DNA of 64,000 nt, taken from positions 88,812,131 through 88,876,130 of the forward strand of contig CM045763.1 in assembly GCA_025200525.1 (NCBI GenBank), given 5' to 3'. Below the pieces are notes generated by a model that worked only from the letters and a program-made list of their open reading frames with translations, ran no database searches and was not told where the DNA came from. Made by a program: the position numbers and the translations under genes. Source of the DNA: Camellia lanceoleosa. Taxonomy: Eukaryota > Streptophyta > Magnoliopsida > Ericales > Theaceae. Below are positions 24,470-36,290 of this stretch, one piece after another. Each line of letters begins with the position of its first letter. The first letter of the stretch is position 1.

Positions 24470-24544
24470 CATGACTATTGTATGATCAAAGGATCCACTA
24501 AGTAGAACTTGTGGCACATGATGATTCCATGCGACAGCTTGAAC
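24470..24544 (-). pseudogene. Captured exon of a PWP1-like WD40 protein
   Basis: A single exon bounded by a TTTTCAG acceptor (minus strand, before 24544) and a GTAATG donor encodes VQAVAWNHHVPQVLLSGSFD then HTIVM. This matches the WD-repeat segment KVQAVAWN..PQVLLSGSFD.TVV that I associate with periodic tryptophan protein 1, a conserved nuclear/nucleolar protein linked to ribosome production. The exon is only 25 codons and no other exon could be read with confidence. It lies 266 bp upstream of the AlaRS exons in transcription direction, within CACTA-2. Confidence 0.7.
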
Positions 24545-25490
24545 CTGAAAATCAACTATAGCAAGGTCATAAAAATTATAAACAAATGAAGTTTTGCCAC
24601 AGTAAAACAGATGACTTGAATCCTGAAAAAAAGAACTGTTAGCCTATAATTTGTGGATACAGATACAAGTGCCGAAACAGCTACAAGGTGTCAGACTGTG
24701 AACACCTTCGAATTCCAAAGCATATTTGTCTGCATTCTCAACAGAAAGAATAAGGTAAAGCATTAAAAACTTAATCTTATTAAGAATGAAGGATGACATA
24801 ACTTTTCTTTCAGTCACTCTTCAATTACAAATATTCTTCCCCATCCTAAGCTCCTTACAAATCCATCGCCATCCACATTCTTCACCACTATACTGTTGTC
24901 AAGCCCCAAAAATACCCTCATCTCCAGCACTAGCACTGATCGCGGATTTTACTTAGTCAATCATTGGCTCAGGACCTACCACCAGAGACTTCAGATGTTC
25001 TTTTTTATTTTATGTTATTCACATTGGCATTTATAAAGCATGGAGTTTGATTCAAACCCTCTTTTTTTGGACCCAACTATGAATCAACAAATAATTGATA
25101 GACTGAAGAGGGATTTTGCATAAAGTATTGATTTCAAACAAGAAATTAATATTTTAATTATATATATTGAATTGACTAACCAAAGCCACGCACTATGATT
25201 TGAGGCCATCCCTTCAAACATTCACTCATTAGGGTTTTGAAAATTAAGGAAAACAAAAAAATTGGTTTTGAAAATTACGGAAAACAAAGGAAAATAGAGA
25301 AATTGAGCGACAAAGAAAGAGAGGACCCATACTTGATCTCGGGGTTGTTTGAAGATAGGCGAACTGGTAGTAGCAAAAAAATGGTGATGGTGGTGCTGTT
25401 AGGTGCGAAAATAGAGAGCAATCATGTCAGTAATACAAAGATTGAGCGACAAACAGAGAGGCAAAGATAACATACATACCTAACAATGGA
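24545..25490. other. CACTA-2 interior, no recognisable exon
   Basis: It presumably includes intron sequence of the PWP1-like capture and element DNA. An open plus-strand frame at 25237-25470 is lysine-rich low-complexity sequence without a domain, and is rejected as a gene. Confidence 0.5.
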
Positions 25491-25700
25491 GGCCCAAGTA
25501 CTTCTCGAAGCGCCACTGATGCTTGGTCAAAGAAGCCACACACGCGACTGCGATGATGGAGGATGAGCGACTTTGGTGATTGCAATGGAGCAGGAGAATC
25601 GACGATGAGGTGTGTGTGAGGAGTGGTAAGCGAGAGTGGTTCGCGGTATATACTGTATAATAGAGTTTGAAAATTTCACTCGACTGTTATAGGGCATTTT
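25487..25700 (-). promoter_or_regulatory. Likely promoter and leader exon of CACTA-2
   Basis: On the minus strand, a TATA-like CTATTATACAGTATATACC (about 25665-25645) is followed by a CT/AC-rich leader and a donor GTATGTATG at about 25487. Position and composition mirror the leader of CACTA-1, just inside the subterminal array. Transcription from here would run through the captured PWP1-like and AlaRS exons in their sense direction. Confidence 0.45.
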
Positions 25701-25769
25701 TTCCCTACCAAACTGTTTGGTCGGCACTGTGCTTCACTTAATTTAAATTACATTCAAAACAGTATCGTT

Positions 25770-26217
25770 TTGTTATGTGCGACCAAATTACTTTGGTCGG
25801 TAATTTTTATTTTTTTTTTAATTTTGCTGCTTTTTTTTTTTTTGCTCTTCCATATTCAACCTTTGCCGAGCAAATTTCAATTTTGGTCCCAGGAAATTTT
25901 ATTTTGGCAACGTTATATAGTACTCTAATAGATTTTATAATAATTTGTGTTATAAATGATTTGTTTTTATTTTCTAAAATTAGGAATCAACTGAATCATA
26001 ATTTTTTGTGCTAAAATTACAAACTTACATCAACATCCCGCACCGAGCTATTATATATTATTATAGAATTTTGCATTGTTTTTATTAATAATGTTTTGTA
26101 ATAATTCTTATGCTTAAATTTAGCCTATAGAATTAAAATTATCTTAATGTTGATCATGTTTTTTTTTTAAATAAAAAATTGTAATTAATAAGTGCCTCAT
26201 CTCTGAATAAGTTTTTC
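25770..26217. other. AT-rich inner part of the CACTA-2 right arm
   Basis: Stop-rich AT DNA with one motif pair (GACCAAATTACTTTGGTCGG near 25780). No gene was seen. Confidence 0.55.
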
Positions 26218-26850
26218 ATTCAGCGACTAAATAAGTTTGGTAGCCAAGCCTAACTATACTGCGACGAAAAAATGTTTTAGTAGCTGAAAATAAATATTTG
26301 GCGACCAAAACTTTTTGGTTGCCAAAGGTAAAAACAATTTTTTTCTTTTCATTTGGCGACTAAATAAGTTTGGTAGCCAAAGCTAACTATACGGCGACGA
26401 AAAATTGTTTTAGTCGCTAAAAATAAATATTTGGCGACCAAAACTTTTGGTCTCCAAAGATAAAAACATTTTTTTTTTCTTTTTCATTCGGCAACTAAAT
26501 AAGTTTGGTAGCCAAAACTAACTATACGGCGATGAAAAATTATTTTAGTTGCTGAAAATAAATATTTGGCGACCAAAACTTTTTGGTCGCCACAGATAAA
26601 AACAAATTTTTTTTCTTTTCATTCGGCAACTAAGTAAGTTTGGTAGCCAAAACTAACTATACGGCAACGAAAATTTGTTTTAGTCGCCGAAAAAAAATAT
26701 TTGGCGACCAAAACTTTTGGTCGCCAAAGATAAAAACAAATTTTTTCTTTTTCATTCAGCGACTAAATAAGTTTGGTAGTCAAAACTAACTATACGGCGA
26801 CTAAAATATTTGTTTAGTCGCCAATTGTGGCAACTTTAGCGACTAAATCT
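26218..26850. repeat. CACTA-2 right subterminal tandem repeat, about 134 bp unit
   Basis: The phrase GACTAAATAAGTTTGGTAGC recurs (with small changes) at 26225, 26358, 26493, 26628 and 26761, spacings of 133-135 bp. Each unit contains several GGCGACCAAA / TTTAGTCGC motifs, so the array multiplies the subterminal binding-type motif. Confidence 0.92.
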
Positions 26851-27040
26851 TTTTTAGTCACCAATTGTGACATTTTTAGCGACTAATTTTTTTTTTCAGT
26901 CGCCAATAATCAATATACTCCGACTAAAAAAAATTAGTAACTAAATATTGAACTTTTGCCGATTAACATAATTTTTGGTCGCCAATTCAACAACTTTTGG
27001 CGACCAAAATTTTTTTAGTCAACAAAAGTGGTTGCCAATA
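26851..27040. repeat. CACTA-2 right-end subterminal motifs
   Basis: Further inverted GCGACTAAA / TTTAGTCGCC motifs run up to the right terminus, outside the 134 bp units. Confidence 0.8.
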
Positions 27041-27145
27041 GTGTGTTTTCTTGTAGTGGATAAAAATAATAAATGTGTAAAAATATTTTTTACATTTTCT
27101 ACAAAAAGGAAAAAATAATAGAGTGAATAAAAAAAATCTTTGCTT

Positions 27146-28095
27146 TGTAAAATGAGAATAAATCTTTGATTTTTTTTTTTCCCAGCAGTGATAGAGGCCT
27201 CGAATTTGGCTCGAATGAAGTTTTTTTTTTTTTTTATTTGTTTGGGGCTATTGTGTGTGTTAATTTTTTTTTAAAAAAAAGTCTAATATAAAATATTATA
27301 CATCATCATATAAAATTATATGAAATTAATAAAATTTAACCAACAACTTAATTGATCAGTCAATTTTATCACTTAACCAGTCCAACTTAATTGACTGATC
27401 AGTCAGACTGTTGATTAAAATTCGTTAATTCCATATAATTTTGTACGATGAGTTGGTACAGGATGTTTAGTTTTTTGGCACACCCCTTACCTTTAAAAAA
27501 AATTTAAAAAAAAAACCAACACAGCCTAACAAATAAAATTAAATTAAATTTAAAAAAAAATTAATCAGTCAATTTTATTACCCAATTAGTCCAACCCAAC
27601 TTACTTACAAAATGTTTAATTTTTTAGCACACCCCTATACATAATCACCCCTATAAAGAAAAGAGAGAGAAAAAAAAAAACAAACAAACAAACAAACACA
27701 GTTTTGAAAAAAAAAAAAAACAAAACAAAACAAAACAAAAAAATTTCGAGGCAAATTCGAGGTCTCAATCATTTTTTTTTTTTTTTTTTTTTTTTTTGTT
27801 AACATAGCCATTTTACCAAATGATCCCTTGCTGATTTTTTTTTCGTGTTGTGTGTAAATTTTTTAAAAGAATTTACAAAATTCGAACACTTTATTCTATT
27901 TTACTACACGGATTAAAAAAATATTAAAAAAATCTAGAAAGGAGAATAAATCTTTGACCTTTTGTTTTTTTGTTAACATAGCCATTTACCCTTTGTTGAT
28001 TTTTTTTTCATGTTGTATATAAATTTTTTTAAAAGAATTTACAAAATTCGAACACTTTATTCTAATTTACTACATTGATTAAAAAAATATTTGAA
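27146..28095 (+). repeat. Direct duplication, one copy interrupted by a MITE
   Basis: GAATAAATCTTTGA followed by a T-tract and GTTAACATAGCC occurs at about 27147-27810, where it is split by about 600 bp, and again uninterrupted at 27941-27983. The shared sequence continues for over 100 bp (TTTACAAAATTCGAACACTT at about 27871 and again near 28039). The second copy therefore shows the site without the insertion. Confidence 0.75.
27180..27775. mobile_element. Diverged Mutator-like MITE (fifth family member)
   Basis: The left end reads CAGCAGTGATAGAGGCCTCG then AATTTGGCTCGAA. The reverse complement of the right end reads AATGATTGAGACCTCGAATT then TGCCTCGAA. These resemble the ends of the GC-rich family members below (GCAGTGATTGGTAGCTCGAA at 55710). 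The interior is AT-rich and includes a palindrome (27300-27455) centred on TGATCAGTCAATTTTATCAC. The target duplication is hidden in T-tracts, but the uninterrupted duplicate at 27941 supports the insertion. Confidence 0.6.
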
Positions 28096-31000
28096 AAAAA
28101 GGATAAATTTTTTTAAAACATTCAGAAAGAATAATTTTTTTTTTTAAAATCCAAAAAGAATAAAAAAATAATTAGCTTTTGGACTTTTTTTAATCTTTAG
28201 TCAACTTTTTTTTTTTGGATTTTTTTAGATTTGTTACACAAGACTAATTTGAAAAAAGGTCATTAAAAAAAAAAATTTCAAAGAAAGATGTATGTGAAAC
28301 TAGCCTTCTTATTCTGTAGTATTGTTCAGAAAGTATTCTCAATCAGTAACGAAAAGCAATAATTTTACAAATAAAATAGTGTTGGTATTTAAGAAATATG
28401 GAGTGAACTTCCTTGTATGTCTTGCACTTTTTAAATTTTGGGAAGAGATGATGCTAAAATTCATATGGTTTGATGTTGATCATATATATGACCTACCATA
28501 GAAAGAGAGAGAGTGAGACCAAGTGAGCACCAATGTGATGCCATTCAAGACTCCTCCAATACTTAAATTAGTTAATTTGAAAAACAATAAAAGAGAGGGA
28601 GAGAGGGAGATATTTGTGATTTAGAGTATTGCATATCTCATTACTACCTTAAGTTTTTATAGCGAATGTCTAATGTGGGCCACTTGTAGTGAGCCCCATG
28701 TAGTGTGTTGAGCATATATGATTAGAGAATGTTAGAAGATCCTCCTAACTTAGGTAATTATATATTCATCAGAAAAAATCATACAAGGGTAACTTTAACA
28801 ATATACTACTCATCAATTCATTACTTAAATTTGACATGATAGACACAAAACACATACTCCAACATAGTGGTCTCTATTGTGTCAAATTTAGAACGATACT
28901 ATCCATTGTGCCAAATTTGACAGCATAACGAATTTTGACTATTGTTTTCTTTTAATTTATTATATTAACCTAAAAAATATTATGCAACGATTTTTATATG
29001 AATTCAATAAAATTAACAAATTAATTGGTAAAAAACTAAAAATACGAACCTTCAAATTAAAATAATTTTAATGCAAAATATAAAGGTATTTTAACAAAGA
29101 AAAATACTAACCATCAAATTTTACTTAATGTAGTAAACTATATCTTAAATTGTATCATTTTAATTTAAGGACATTGTCTTATACTATTAGATCATAGTTG
29201 CATTGTATATTTTAAATTGAAACATGTTAAAAGATATAATATACACTATTTATTGAAATAAATTCCTTTTGGCGCCGTAATATGTAAAAATATGATATTG
29301 ACATGATTAAAATAAACAATTTGGTAGAGATGATCTAAATACTATATCATAATACAACCAAATTAGTTAATAATTTCTAGTGCGGAAAGAGGGTAGTAGT
29401 TGAAAAGTAGGAAAAGGATAAGCAACCTTTTATGCAAGCTTTATGCCACTCTAGTCAAATTGGGGTTTGGTGTCTTCATTCAAAGTAAAAAAATAAGATA
29501 CTCTTCTCTTACAAAGACAAACCCGTGTAGAATAGAATAGAAAGGAAAGGAAAAGAAAAGAAAAGAAAACTTAGCCAGGTTTAGCTTTTGTTGATTTTTA
29601 TTTTTAGAAATTCAATTTCGTCACGCATACATAGACCTTTACCTATACCTAATTTTGACAAATATTCAGACATTGCTTTTCTGATTGGTAAAACCTATAC
29701 TTCAAAACTCTACATATGAGAGACTTTTTTTTTCTGAAACCCCCAGGAGACTTGCATCTATGATTCCCTCCAATTGGTAAAAAGTGTTGAGTAAAACTTA
29801 ATAAGTAAATTACATTTTGTTTTCCCACTCTTAATTTGGCCTTCAATTTTTTATTTATTTTAATTTGCGCTAACATATGTAAAAAAATGTTTTATCCCCT
29901 TGAAGTTTTTTTTTTTTTTTTTCACTAGTCTCAAATGTTTTTAATTTTCTTTTTCCCCCCAAATCCCATCCCCAACACTACACTTTCTCACTACCATCAT
30001 GAAAATCTCAACAACACCATCCACTGGCTTACTCCACCTCTTCACTGCCATCACCAACACCTCAAAACCACCATCAATCATTCACTGCCATAGTTTTTTC
30101 AAATGGATACCATCAAACGATATATCTCCATCTTTCAAAGTCGGTTGTTACTTCAGTAGTTTTGGAGAGAAATTCTAAGCCTAATCACTTTAAACTATGG
30201 AAAATTCATAAAGAATTGTGCACTAACATGATGTATGATGTGTGGGTGACGTTTTCGTCGTTAAATATGGACATTATTTTAAAATAACAAGTCCTAATAC
30301 AATAACCTCAAATTTTATCTATTATTTATTTATTTATTTATTTATCATTACTCGTAATCTATTTTCATTTTATTCAATATTACTTCCCCATTTTCATTAA
30401 ATTATGTAAATATGAACCAAGAGCCCGTTTGTTTTGGGAGATGGAGGAATGAATGAGATTGAGATGGATGTGGGATTCCTTAGATGGAAAGGAGATTCAT
30501 AAACCCTCCGGATTAGAATGGGTCTTGGATGTTGGGATTGAGATAGAAACCAAAGACTTGGTATTAGAATATTAGTCCTCTGGCTTAGCTATTTTTCTTT
30601 TTTCTTTTTTCTTTTTCTTTTTCTTTTTTTTTTTTTTTTTTTTTTTTTTACATGTTGGGCTTCATTTTTTTTTTAACATTAATGTTTTTATATTTTTTGT
30701 TAAGTAAAAATCATAGTTTTATTGCTTTATTATTTTATATTTCTTTTATATAAAAATAATGTAATAATTCTCACACTAACAATTATTATTAAAATAAATA
30801 TAATTTTATTTAATATTTTCACTATTAATTTTCTCTATTCTATCTCTGAAAATAAAAGAATTTAAAATTCATAAAAATTGAGGTTGACTAGATTCACAGT
30901 CTCCTAATGTAATGACAAGACAAGCATACAATGGGCATGATGTTTCATGCAATTTAGCCTAAATGTTAAGATGGCCAACAATTGTAACTTTAGCTATCTT

Positions 31001-32280
31001 TTCGTATTTATTTTTGTCCAATAGTGATAAGGCTATGTACATAGAGGGTGCTTTTCTCCTTAAGATCACGTGGTTTGCTTTCATTCGTACCAAAGTTAAA
31101 ATTTGGCAAACATATAATGGACAATTATTTTCGTGTCAAATTATAGGAATATCGAATTTTGTGGAAAAATTTAGCAAAAGCTCCACTCTCATGTGATTGG
31201 GCTCATAAATGATATATTTTTTTTTTTTTTTTTGACAAAAAGAAGAAAGAAATGACACTGATAGGAGTTAAAAAATCAAAACAGAAGAGAAATTAATTAA
31301 TTACAATATTAAAAATTTTTATAAAAATATTTCAAATAAATTTTTACGATTAATTTTAAAAAGATAAAAATAAATAAATAATAATAATGTTATTTGTAAC
31401 TAATATATCATGGACAATATATATAAAAATAAAAATAAAAAAAGTCATGGATATAAGTTTTAAAATAAATTATATAATGATAAAATAATTTTTTATACAA
31501 AATCTGAGTAAAAATTTAATATAATAGTACTACGTCATCATTGACATGTGATATCATCAATCAATAGTAAAGAAACACATGGAAGATGAACACCACATCA
31601 TGTCAAATGTAATTAACAATCTAATATATTTCATATTTTTATTGAGATTAATTATGTTTGAATATCAATAATAATAGATATCACTATTATATTGAAATTT
31701 TTATAACTAATCTCTTTATTTTCAAACAAAACAACTATATTGTTCTCATAATTTTAAAAATGTCATTTACATTTCACTCTAAATAATATTTTTATAAATT
31801 TTTTTATTTAAAATATTTTATTTATATTTGCAAAAAAAAAATTCCAAAACCTAAGGGAGCTCGTGATCCCCTAGACCCTCTTTACCTCTGCGCTGCTGAT
31901 ACCATTTGAGTTGAAATTGTAACATTTATACCATGTTAAAAATTAATTTTGAAATTGTCATTTTCACACGAAGTATTGAAAATGCTCCAACACTCGATTG
32001 GCATTTTTAACTATTAGTTCATCAACACCACAATGTCAATACGCCACAAATACACAAAAAAAATCTCACATAAAGAAACACAGACACTCACAAGAGTATC
32101 TATAAAAGTTTATTATGTGTTTTTTTTGGCAATATTACATTTACTTAAACTCTTGCCAACAATTTTACTAAAAACATACTTGTATAAAAATCATTGGATA
32201 TTTAAATATCATTACTTTTTTAATAATCAATCACATTTAACTTCTTGTATATTTAGTATATATAGATTTTTTTTTTTTTT
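28096..32280. other. AT-rich intergenic DNA, no gene seen
   Basis: Long A/T tracts and stop-rich sequence. C-rich low-complexity patches at about 29950-30090 and T-tracts at about 30621-30649 carry no coding signal. A GA-rich simple stretch lies at 29537-29568. Short open frames such as 29649-29876 and 30963-31196 show no domain. Confidence 0.65.
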
Positions 32281-32541
32281 TTCCTCTTTATAAATATATT
32301 CGGGCCTGTCTATCCGTTGATTTTCTGGGCTGGCCCGTGTGGTATATCAGTTTACCAAACTACAAGACTTCTCAAGAGTCTCAAGTCCAGATCAATTTTA
32401 TTTTTTCTCAGGGTGCGATGTCTCATGTGGGAGTCTGACAGGTCAGGCCCAACAACAAATTGGGCTCTGGGCTCTTATGAGGATTTGTGTAGCCCATGCG
32501 AGACACGTGAGCTCCGGGAGAGTCAGGTGCCCACTCAACTT
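32281..32541. other. Island of higher GC, unidentified
   Basis: Two overlapping plus-strand frames (32317-32563) cover this island, which includes GGGCTGGCCCGTGTGGTATA and GCGAGACACGTGAGCTCCGG. Neither frame shows a known domain. It may be a fragment of an old retroelement, but nothing in it proves that. Confidence 0.35.
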
Positions 32542-32550
32542 TTATAAAAT

Positions 32551-32894
32551 GGATAAATTATAAATACACCCTCTAAGATTTACTTAAATTACAAATTATC
32601 CTTTTAGTTTTAGAAATTATATTATGCTTCTTAAAGTTTCTAATTTCATAACAAATAGGTACTTTTATTAATAAATCATCAAGTTAATTAACAGTTTTTA
32701 ATAATGTTAAAATTTTATTTCAATTAATAATTCAGATAATTTTATTATTATATAGGTGAACAGTTAAAAATTTCACTTTTTTAATTAATTTTGTTAACCA
32801 AAAAATTCTGATAATGAGATATTTGTAATTTTTTAAACTATAGGGACAATTCATATTTTAAATAAATCTCTGGGAGTATATTTATAATTTGCCC
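32551..32894. mobile_element. MITE with 9 bp target duplication (GGATAAATTA family)
   Basis: The left end GGATAAATTATAAATACACC and the reverse complement of the right end GGGCAAATTATAAATATACT form terminal inverted repeats, with similarity continuing for about 50 bp. TTATAAAAT flanks both sides (32542-32550 and 32895-32903), a perfect 9 bp target duplication typical of Mutator-like elements. Related copies lie at 56811 and 60662. Confidence 0.85.
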
Positions 32895-33045
32895 TTATAA
32901 AATTATACTCTTATTTCTAACAATATATATATATATATATATGTATTTCAATTCAATGCTTTTAAGTAATTTTTTGAAAATTTTATATCACTATTTTCTC
33001 TACCTTTTCTTTTTTCCCAAAAAAATCTATTTAATTTGTCCTTTG

Positions 33046-33586
33046 GGTCTATTTGGTAACCATTCCGTTTTTAGTTTCCAGTTTATATTTAAAAAAATTT
33101 TAAAACTGTCATATAAACTTGTTTAATACTTTTTTTGGTTTATCAACGGTTGTCTCAGCTTATAAATTTGAGGAAAAAACATAAACTCAAAAAAATGAGT
33201 TTACGTTTTCAGTTTTTTTTTTTCAAATAATTTATTTTTAATTATTTTTTTTCAAATAATTTTTTTTCAATTAAATTTTTTTTCAAATATTTATTTTTTA
33301 TTTTTTTTTCAAATAATTTATTTTCAATTATTTTTTTCAAATTAATTTTTTTTCAATTATAATGTGTGTGATCCCATTGTCATAAATAATAAAAATAAAT
33401 ATAAATATTTTAGGCCTGAACAAACATATTTTTTATTTTATGTTTTTAAATTTTTTTAAACATTTTATTCAAACCAAACGCGTTTGTAATTTATGTTTTT
33501 TTAAAAATAAACAAAAAACAGTTTATAAAATTTTTGTAAACATAAACAAAAAAACGTAAACATTACCAAACGCTACCTTGAAATAT
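33046..33586 (+). repeat. Interspersed TIR-like repeat, copy 1
   Basis: The outer arms are inverted relative to each other (TTTGGTAACCATTCCGTTTT on the left; the right arm's reverse complement reads GTTTGGTAATGTTTACGTTT). The core phrase CCCATTGTCATAAATAATAA and TTTTAGGCCTGAACAAACAT recurs in opposite orientation near 54050-54100. No clear target duplication was found. Confidence 0.6.
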
Positions 33587-33995
33587 ATAATTATACTAAA
33601 AAATTCTTATAAATTTTATATTAGAGAAATGTTATATGTCACAAATTTTTTGTCATTTTTTATGAATAATGTTATATGTACCAATTAGTATATTAATTTT
33701 AAAGATTTTGAATATTTGTAATTTGCATAATAAATAGAATCAATAATAATGTCATAACACTAGTTAGTACACTGGTGTATGTAGCTTATTTTATACCACC
33801 TTTTATATAAACTCATAATTGATTCATTTGTTTACAAATAATTATTACACAATTAATGACAACTAATAAAATATTATCATATAATTCAATTATATATAAT
33901 GGTGAAAAAAAAAAAAAAACAAGCGATATATAGAAACCACTATATATTATTTATTCTTTCTTTTTTGTTTTTTGTGTTGGGGGGGGGGGATCTTG

Positions 33996-34132
33996 GGAAA
34001 ATGTTTTGTGGCACTAATTTGGGTGGCACTAATGCCCCTAATTTCCTTTTCTGGTAACTGTTTTGCTTCTTTTTTTTTTTTTTTTTTGCCTTATATGGAA
34101 ATTAGGGGCATTAGTGCCACAAATCAAAACCC
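33996..34132. mobile_element. Small hairpin MITE with 9 bp flanking duplication
   Basis: Arms 34023-34046 and 34097-34120 are perfect inverted repeats (24 bp, starting GTGGCACTAATGCCCCTAAT) around a T-rich loop. A diverged extra copy of the arm start lies at 34008-34020. GGGATCTTG occurs directly at both edges (33987-33995 and 34133-34141), fitting a 9 bp target duplication. Confidence 0.75.
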
Positions 34133-34468
34133 GGGATCTTGATAAAAAAATTGTTTTCATATTTCATGAGGGCAACATAGAATTAAATAAACAACAATAA
34201 AGATAATGATCGGTTAACTTAAATTTATATTTAAATATAATTTTTGTATCACACTAATTATTAGTCTTACTATCAAATAAAAAATTAAAAATTAGATTAA
34301 GTTGGATTACGATTTTTGTTAAAATTTCAAGTCAATGGTGTCCCTTCTGAGCCAAAATTCTGGCTCTGTCACTGCGAAGAAGCATAATCTTCTTCCAACA
34401 ATGTCAAGAATACTAACACATTTATTAACAATACTACTAATACACTCACAAATTTTAATAAAATTAAC

Positions 34469-34895
34469 GACGCTGCTAGAGGGCCCAAAAGGGTTTCGAG
34501 CCAAACGGCTCGAATTTCAGAAGGAATGAGGAAGAAGAAGAAGGAGGAGAGGAGGAAGAAGAAGGAGGAGAAGAGGAGAAGCAGAACTGGAGGGGGCCCT
34601 AAAAATGGGGTTGGAGGCGGAGGTGGAGGTGGAAGCGGCGGTTGGAGGCCGACGAGCTGCGAGATCGGACGAGCGACGAGCTGTGACGCCGGCCGATGAG
34701 CTGTGACACACGCCGGCGAGCTGCTCTTCTCTCTCGCCTCTGCTCTTCTCTCTGTTCGACGAAGAAGACGAAGAGAAAGAAAGAGAAGGAAGAAAAGGAA
34801 GAAAAGAAAAAAAAAAATTTCGAAGCCCAAAACGACGTTGTTTTGAGCTTCGAGCCGGATTCGAGCCCCAGAATTCGGGCCTTCAAACATTATTC
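34469..34895. mobile_element. GC-rich Mutator-like MITE, copy 1
   Basis: TAAAATTAAC flanks the element on both sides (34459-34468 and 34896-34905), a perfect 10 bp target duplication. The plus strand is purine-rich on the left, has a GGGGGCCCTAA motif and a GGCGGAGGTGGAGG core, then becomes pyrimidine-rich, so the two arms are roughly complementary. AAAACGACGTTGTTTT lies near the right end. Open frames across it on both strands (up to 187 codons at 34369-34932) reflect lack of stops in GA/GGC repeats and are not genes. Confidence 0.88.
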
Positions 34896-34905
34896 TAAAA
34901 TTAAC

Positions 34906-36290
34906 CATCACTTGATATAAGGTCCACAACAACTTATAAGTCTGTTAATAAAATTGTTAGTAAATCTGTTAATATTAGTAAATTCTTCAATCTTTCACTG
35001 GACTCATCATCCACTTATCTGCTATCCCAACTCTCAAAAAAATTAACAAAAACACTCCTAACAGGGAATTAATCATTTCTCACAGTTTGTTTGGATTGAA
35101 TACTTGGTGACAAAATAAAATAATTTGAGAGAGAAAATTTTTCATTTTTTTCCTTTTTTATTTTTTAAATTTTTTTTCTCATCACTTATTTAGATGATTA
35201 AAAATGTAAGAATTAATGAGAGAATAAAGAGAAATGAAAATAAAAATAAAAATAATATGTGTTCTCTTTTATTTTATGCTATTTAAATAAAGATTACTTG
35301 CCCAGTGAATAATAAAAGAAATGTTATGAATCTTAAATAATTTATCAATTTTTCTATTAAACCTTTCACATGAATGTAAGACTGACATAAACTCACAAAT
35401 GTGTAAGTCTCATATCTATAAGTGTATGACTCACATAAACTCACAAATATGTGAATCTCATACCTATATAAAAAATTTGATAAAAATTTTAATAATTCAT
35501 TTAAAATCTCTATCCTAACCCATATTGAAAACGACTGCAATTTGATCCTAAAAACTCATCAAAATCAAACAAAACATCGAGTCCACGTGTTCCTAAAGGA
35601 TCGGGTCGATCTGATCATAGATCGTTCCACGTGGCGGAGAAAGTGCTGACTTGCTTTGATATATTTGTCTGTTCTATGAACCAGTTGGGTTTGCACACAC
35701 ATGAGAGAGGGATAGAAATTAGTCCATCATTAATTAGTCTATGCTTATCTCCTGGATTATTATTAGCCCCGGACGAAAGAAAATGCTAACGATGGGCTTT
35801 CTCTTTCTCCACAATATAAGGATTGAAAGTCTTAAACCTTATCAATGACCATTTTAATTAGTTTTTTAATTTTTTATAAAAAAAAAAAAATACAGACAAA
35901 TAGAAGAGTAATGTGATTAAATATGTCAACTTTTTAATTATTTTAGTAAAAGAACCACCATCCCAAACATGATGTCGTAAAAGATTCTGACCTAGGTTGC
36001 CTTATTGCTCTTTCTATCAGTTCTCCCATACTTTCATGGCATGCTTGTTTGGACAAATATGGTTATGAGATTGGACTAATAATCTAACAAAATATATAAT
36101 TTGATATTTGACTAAGAAAATTGAGATATGGACTAATAGTCCATCCGGACATAGTATTCCTTAAATAAGGATTATTGAATCTCAAGAGGGGATTGGAGAC
36201 AAAATGAAATACTATAGAAAGGATCAGACCATTAATTGAATCTTATAATCCTGCGTCAAACTAAACATGATATAAGATACATAATCTAAG
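34906..36290. other. Intergenic DNA with two CACGTG motifs
   Basis: No gene was seen. CACGTG occurs at 35584-35589 and 35628-35633 (the latter in TTCCACGTGGCGG), a spacing and context found in plant promoters, but no downstream coding exon is visible. A diverged relative of the MITE at 36291 lies at about 36036-36190. Confidence 0.5.

Larger units (their letters stand above)
22933..27058 (-). mobile_element. CACTA-2: 4.1 kb non-autonomous CACTA element carrying host exons
   Basis: The left terminus GACTACAAGAAATAACA (22933; first base changed from C) pairs with the right terminus, which ends TTTTCTTGTAGTG at 27058. The flanking 3 bp are GAT on both sides (22930-22932 and 27059-27061), a perfect CACTA-type target duplication. 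The subterminal motif is the same GGCGACYAAA family as in CACTA-1, so the two belong to one subfamily. There is no transposase or gene 2 sequence. The interior holds minus-strand exons from two host genes and a minus-strand leader near the right end, so it fits a Pack-CACTA-type gene-capturing element. Confidence 0.92.

Noticed and set aside
25237..25470. Lysine/glutamate-rich frame of 77 codons in CACTA-2
   Set aside because: A/G-rich composition, no domain, and opposite in strand to the element's leader and cargo.
34369..34932. Minus-strand open frame of 187 codons and overlapping frames on both strands
   Set aside because: It consists of GA/CT and GGC low-complexity sequence giving Arg, Pro, Ser and Gly runs, spans a MITE with exact target duplications, and several other frames are equally open.
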